Shown piece by piece: positions 62,486 to 64,000 of a DNA stretch of 64,000 nucleotides (positions within the stretch are counted from its first letter, which is position 1; every line of letters starts with the position of its first letter). The DNA is from Pseudomonas taiwanensis (lineage in GTDB: Bacteria > Pseudomonadota > Gammaproteobacteria > Pseudomonadales > Pseudomonadaceae): NCBI RefSeq assembly GCF_013393345.1, contig NZ_QJRF01000069.1:1-64000 (forward strand), given 5' to 3'. The notes beneath the pieces are model-generated. The model had not been told where the DNA came from. It searched no databases and saw nothing but the letters and a program-made list of their open reading frames with translations. The translations under genes were made by a program, and so were the position numbers.

Positions 62486-64000
62486 CTACTCCCGATAATC
62501 CTCGACCGGCACGCAGGCGCAGAACAGGTTGCGGTCGCCAAACACGTTGTCCACCCGATTCACCGTTGGCCAATACTTGTGGTCCCGCGTATGGCCGCTG
62601 GGGGTGACGGCCTCCTCGATACTGTAGGGCCGTTCCCAATGGCCGGTCACGTCGGCCAGGGTATGCGGCGCGCGTTTGAGTGGATTGTCCTCGGCCGGCC
62701 AGTCTCCTGCCTGCACCTTGGATATCTCGGCACGAATACTCAGCATCGCCTCGATGAAGCGGTCCAGCTCGTGCTTGTTCTCGCTCTCGGTGGGTTCGAC
62801 CATCAGGGTGCCGGGTACCGGGAAACTCATGGTCGGGGCGTGGAAGCCGTAATCCATCAGGCGTTTGGCGACGTCTTCCTCGGTGATGCCGGTTTCCGCC
62901 TTGATCGGCCGCAAATCGAGGATGCACTCGTGGGCCACCCGGCCATTACGGCCGCTGTAGAGCACCGGGTAGGCGTCGCCGAGCTGGCGGGCCAGGTAGT
63001 TGGCACTGAGGATGGCCACCTCGGTCGCATCGGCCAGTTCCGGCCCCATCATGGCGATGTACATCCAGCTGATCGGCAGGATGCTCGCACTGCCCCAGGG
63101 CGCCGCGCTGACCGCGCCATTCTCGGGATTCGGCCCTTTCAGCTCGATCACCGGATGGTTGGCAACGAAGGGCGCCAGATGTGCGCGAATGCCGATCGGG
63201 CCCATGCCCGGCCCGCCACCGCCGTGGGGAATGCAGAAGGTCTTGTGCAGGTTCATGTGCGACACGTCGGCCCCGATGTCTGCCGGCCGCGCCAGGCCCA
63301 CCTGCGCATTGAGGTTGGCACCGTCCATGTAGACCTGGCCGCCGTGGCTGTGGATAACCTCGCAGATCTCGCGAATGCCTTCCTCGTACACACCGTGGGT
63401 CGAGGGGTAGGTGGCCATCAGGCAGGACAGCTGGCCGCCCGCCTCGCCGGCCTTGCGTTTGAGGTCCTCCAGGTCGACGTTGCCCTCCGGGTCGCACTCG
63501 ACGATCACCACCCGCATGCTCGCCATCTGGGCCGACGCGGGGTTGGTACCGTGGGCGGACGCCGGGATCAGGCAGATGTTGCGATGCCCCTCACCGCGGC
63601 TCTCGTGGTAGCGGCGAATGGCGAGCAGCCCGGCGTACTCGCCCTGGGCCCCTGAGTTGGGCTGCATGCAGATGGCATCGAAGCCGGTGATTGCGCAGAG
63701 CCAGGCCTCCAGTTCGTCGATCATCAGCTTGTAGCCAAGCGCCTGCTCGCGGGGCGCGAAGGGATGTAGGTTGGCGAATTCCGGCCAGGTGATGGGGATC
63801 ATCTCGCTGGTGGCGTTGAGCTTCATGGTGCAGGAGCCCAGCGGAATCATCGCCTGGTTCAGCGCCAGGTCCTTGTTCTCCAGTTGCTTCAGGTAACGCA
63901 GCATCTCGGTTTCGCTGTGGTGCGCGTTGAACACCGGGTGGGCGAGGTAGTCGCTGCTGCGGGAAAGCTCCGGCGGGATGCCGGGATCCAGCATGGCTTC
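62486..64000 (-). CDS. gcvP: glycine dehydrogenase (decarboxylating), C-terminal part
   Basis: P-protein of the glycine cleavage system: PLP-dependent decarboxylation of glycine with transfer of aminomethyl to the H-protein lipoyl arm. The window holds 504 codons and the stop of a protein usually about 955 residues long; the frame is open to the window edge. PLP-Lys region [20 protein letters not shown], and conserved [14 protein letters not shown] and [14 protein letters not shown]. Other gcv genes would lie beyond 64000. Convergent with the DUF2388 gene. Confidence 0.95.
   Translation of the reverse strand, partial: EAMLDPGIPPELSRSSDYLAHPVFNAHHSETEMLRYLKQLENKDLALNQAMIPLGSCTMKLNATSEMIPITWPEFANLHPFAPREQALGYKLMIDELEAWLCAITGFDAICMQPNSGAQGEYAGLLAIRRYHESRGEGHRNICLIPASAHGTNPASAQMASMRVVIVECDPEGNVDLEDLKRKAGEAGGQLSCLMATYPSTHGVYEEGIREICEVIHSHGGQVYMDGANLNAQVGLARPADIGADVSHMNLHKTFCIPHGGGGPGMGPIGIRAHLAPFVANHPVIELKGPNPENGAVSAAPWGSASILPISWMYIAMMGPELADATEVAILSANYLARQLGDAYPVLYSGRNGRVAHECILDLRPIKAETGITEEDVAKRLMDYGFHAPTMSFPVPGTLMVEPTESENKHELDRFIEAMLSIRAEISKVQAGDWPAEDNPLKRAPHTLADVTGHWERPYSIEEAVTPSGHTRDHKYWPTVNRVDNVFGDRNLFCACVPVEDYRE

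Noticed and set aside
1-64000. tRNA, rRNA, prophage or insertion sequence
   Set aside because: No tRNA-like fold with matching arms, no transposase or integrase gene, and no phage genes were seen on either strand.

Overview
The window is a GC-rich chromosomal segment of a Pseudomonas. Gene content and order follow, from my memory of that genome, the P. aeruginosa stretch from the dTDP-rhamnose genes through dctBD, arcDABC, fabY, cysQ-nudE, fdhD, pckA, rimK, amgRS, tex, gshA, argA-argE to gcvP. The rml order (B-A-C-D) and several insertions and losses suggest a different species; REP-like repeats of the TGTAGGAGC type are also typical of the genus. No prophage, integrase, insertion sequence, CRISPR array, rRNA or tRNA was seen.

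Layout. 1-3.3 kb: dTDP-L-rhamnose operon rfbBACD, first gene cut by the window edge. 3.4-6.6 kb: C4-dicarboxylate two-component system dctBD, followed by a near-consensus sigma-54 promoter and a hairpin-rich, terminator-ended stretch that looks like a small RNA gene. 7.6-12.5 kb: anaerobic arginine deiminase operon arcDABC behind an ANR box. 12.8-17.5 kb: fabY, cysQ-nudE, a GMP/IMP nucleotidase and the potassium-binding protein kbp. 17.6-21.8 kb: LysR regulator, fdhD and a formate-dehydrogenase-like molybdoenzyme. 21.8-24.6 kb: AT-rich intergenic region, two paralogous glycine-zipper proteins, sstT. 25-31.6 kb: an acyl-CoA/alcohol oxidation cluster with a divergent LysR gene, then a nitroreductase. 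31.8-38.7 kb: RecQ-type helicase, pckA, hslO, hslR, rimB-rimK. 38.8-49.6 kb: a large PAS-GGDEF-EAL membrane protein, amgRS, tex, thioesterase, gshA. 49.8-55.6 kb: argA, argE, CYTH-CHAD phosphatase, DUF502 protein, Lrp regulator and a small ACT-like protein. 55.7-64 kb: orphan GspE-type ATPase, qmcA-nfeD, a lipoprotein, an octaheme cytochrome with TPR repeats, DUF2388 protein and the 3' part of gcvP.

Non-coding structure is the most unusual part. (i) The sigma-54 promoter plus putative sRNA directly behind dctD resembles the cbrB-CrcZ and ntrC-NrsZ arrangements. (ii) A family of roughly 98-bp repeats (family A) has an outer inverted repeat enclosing two inner hairpins, and the inner stems change sequence between copies while staying paired. 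(iii) A second family (B, REP/REPIN type) is found nested inside a family A copy. (iv) A 124-bp multi-tier palindrome lies directly after amgS. Most repeats sit between convergent genes, and no RAYT transposase is present here.

All coordinates and motifs come from reading the sequence; functions rest on family recognition without database searches.
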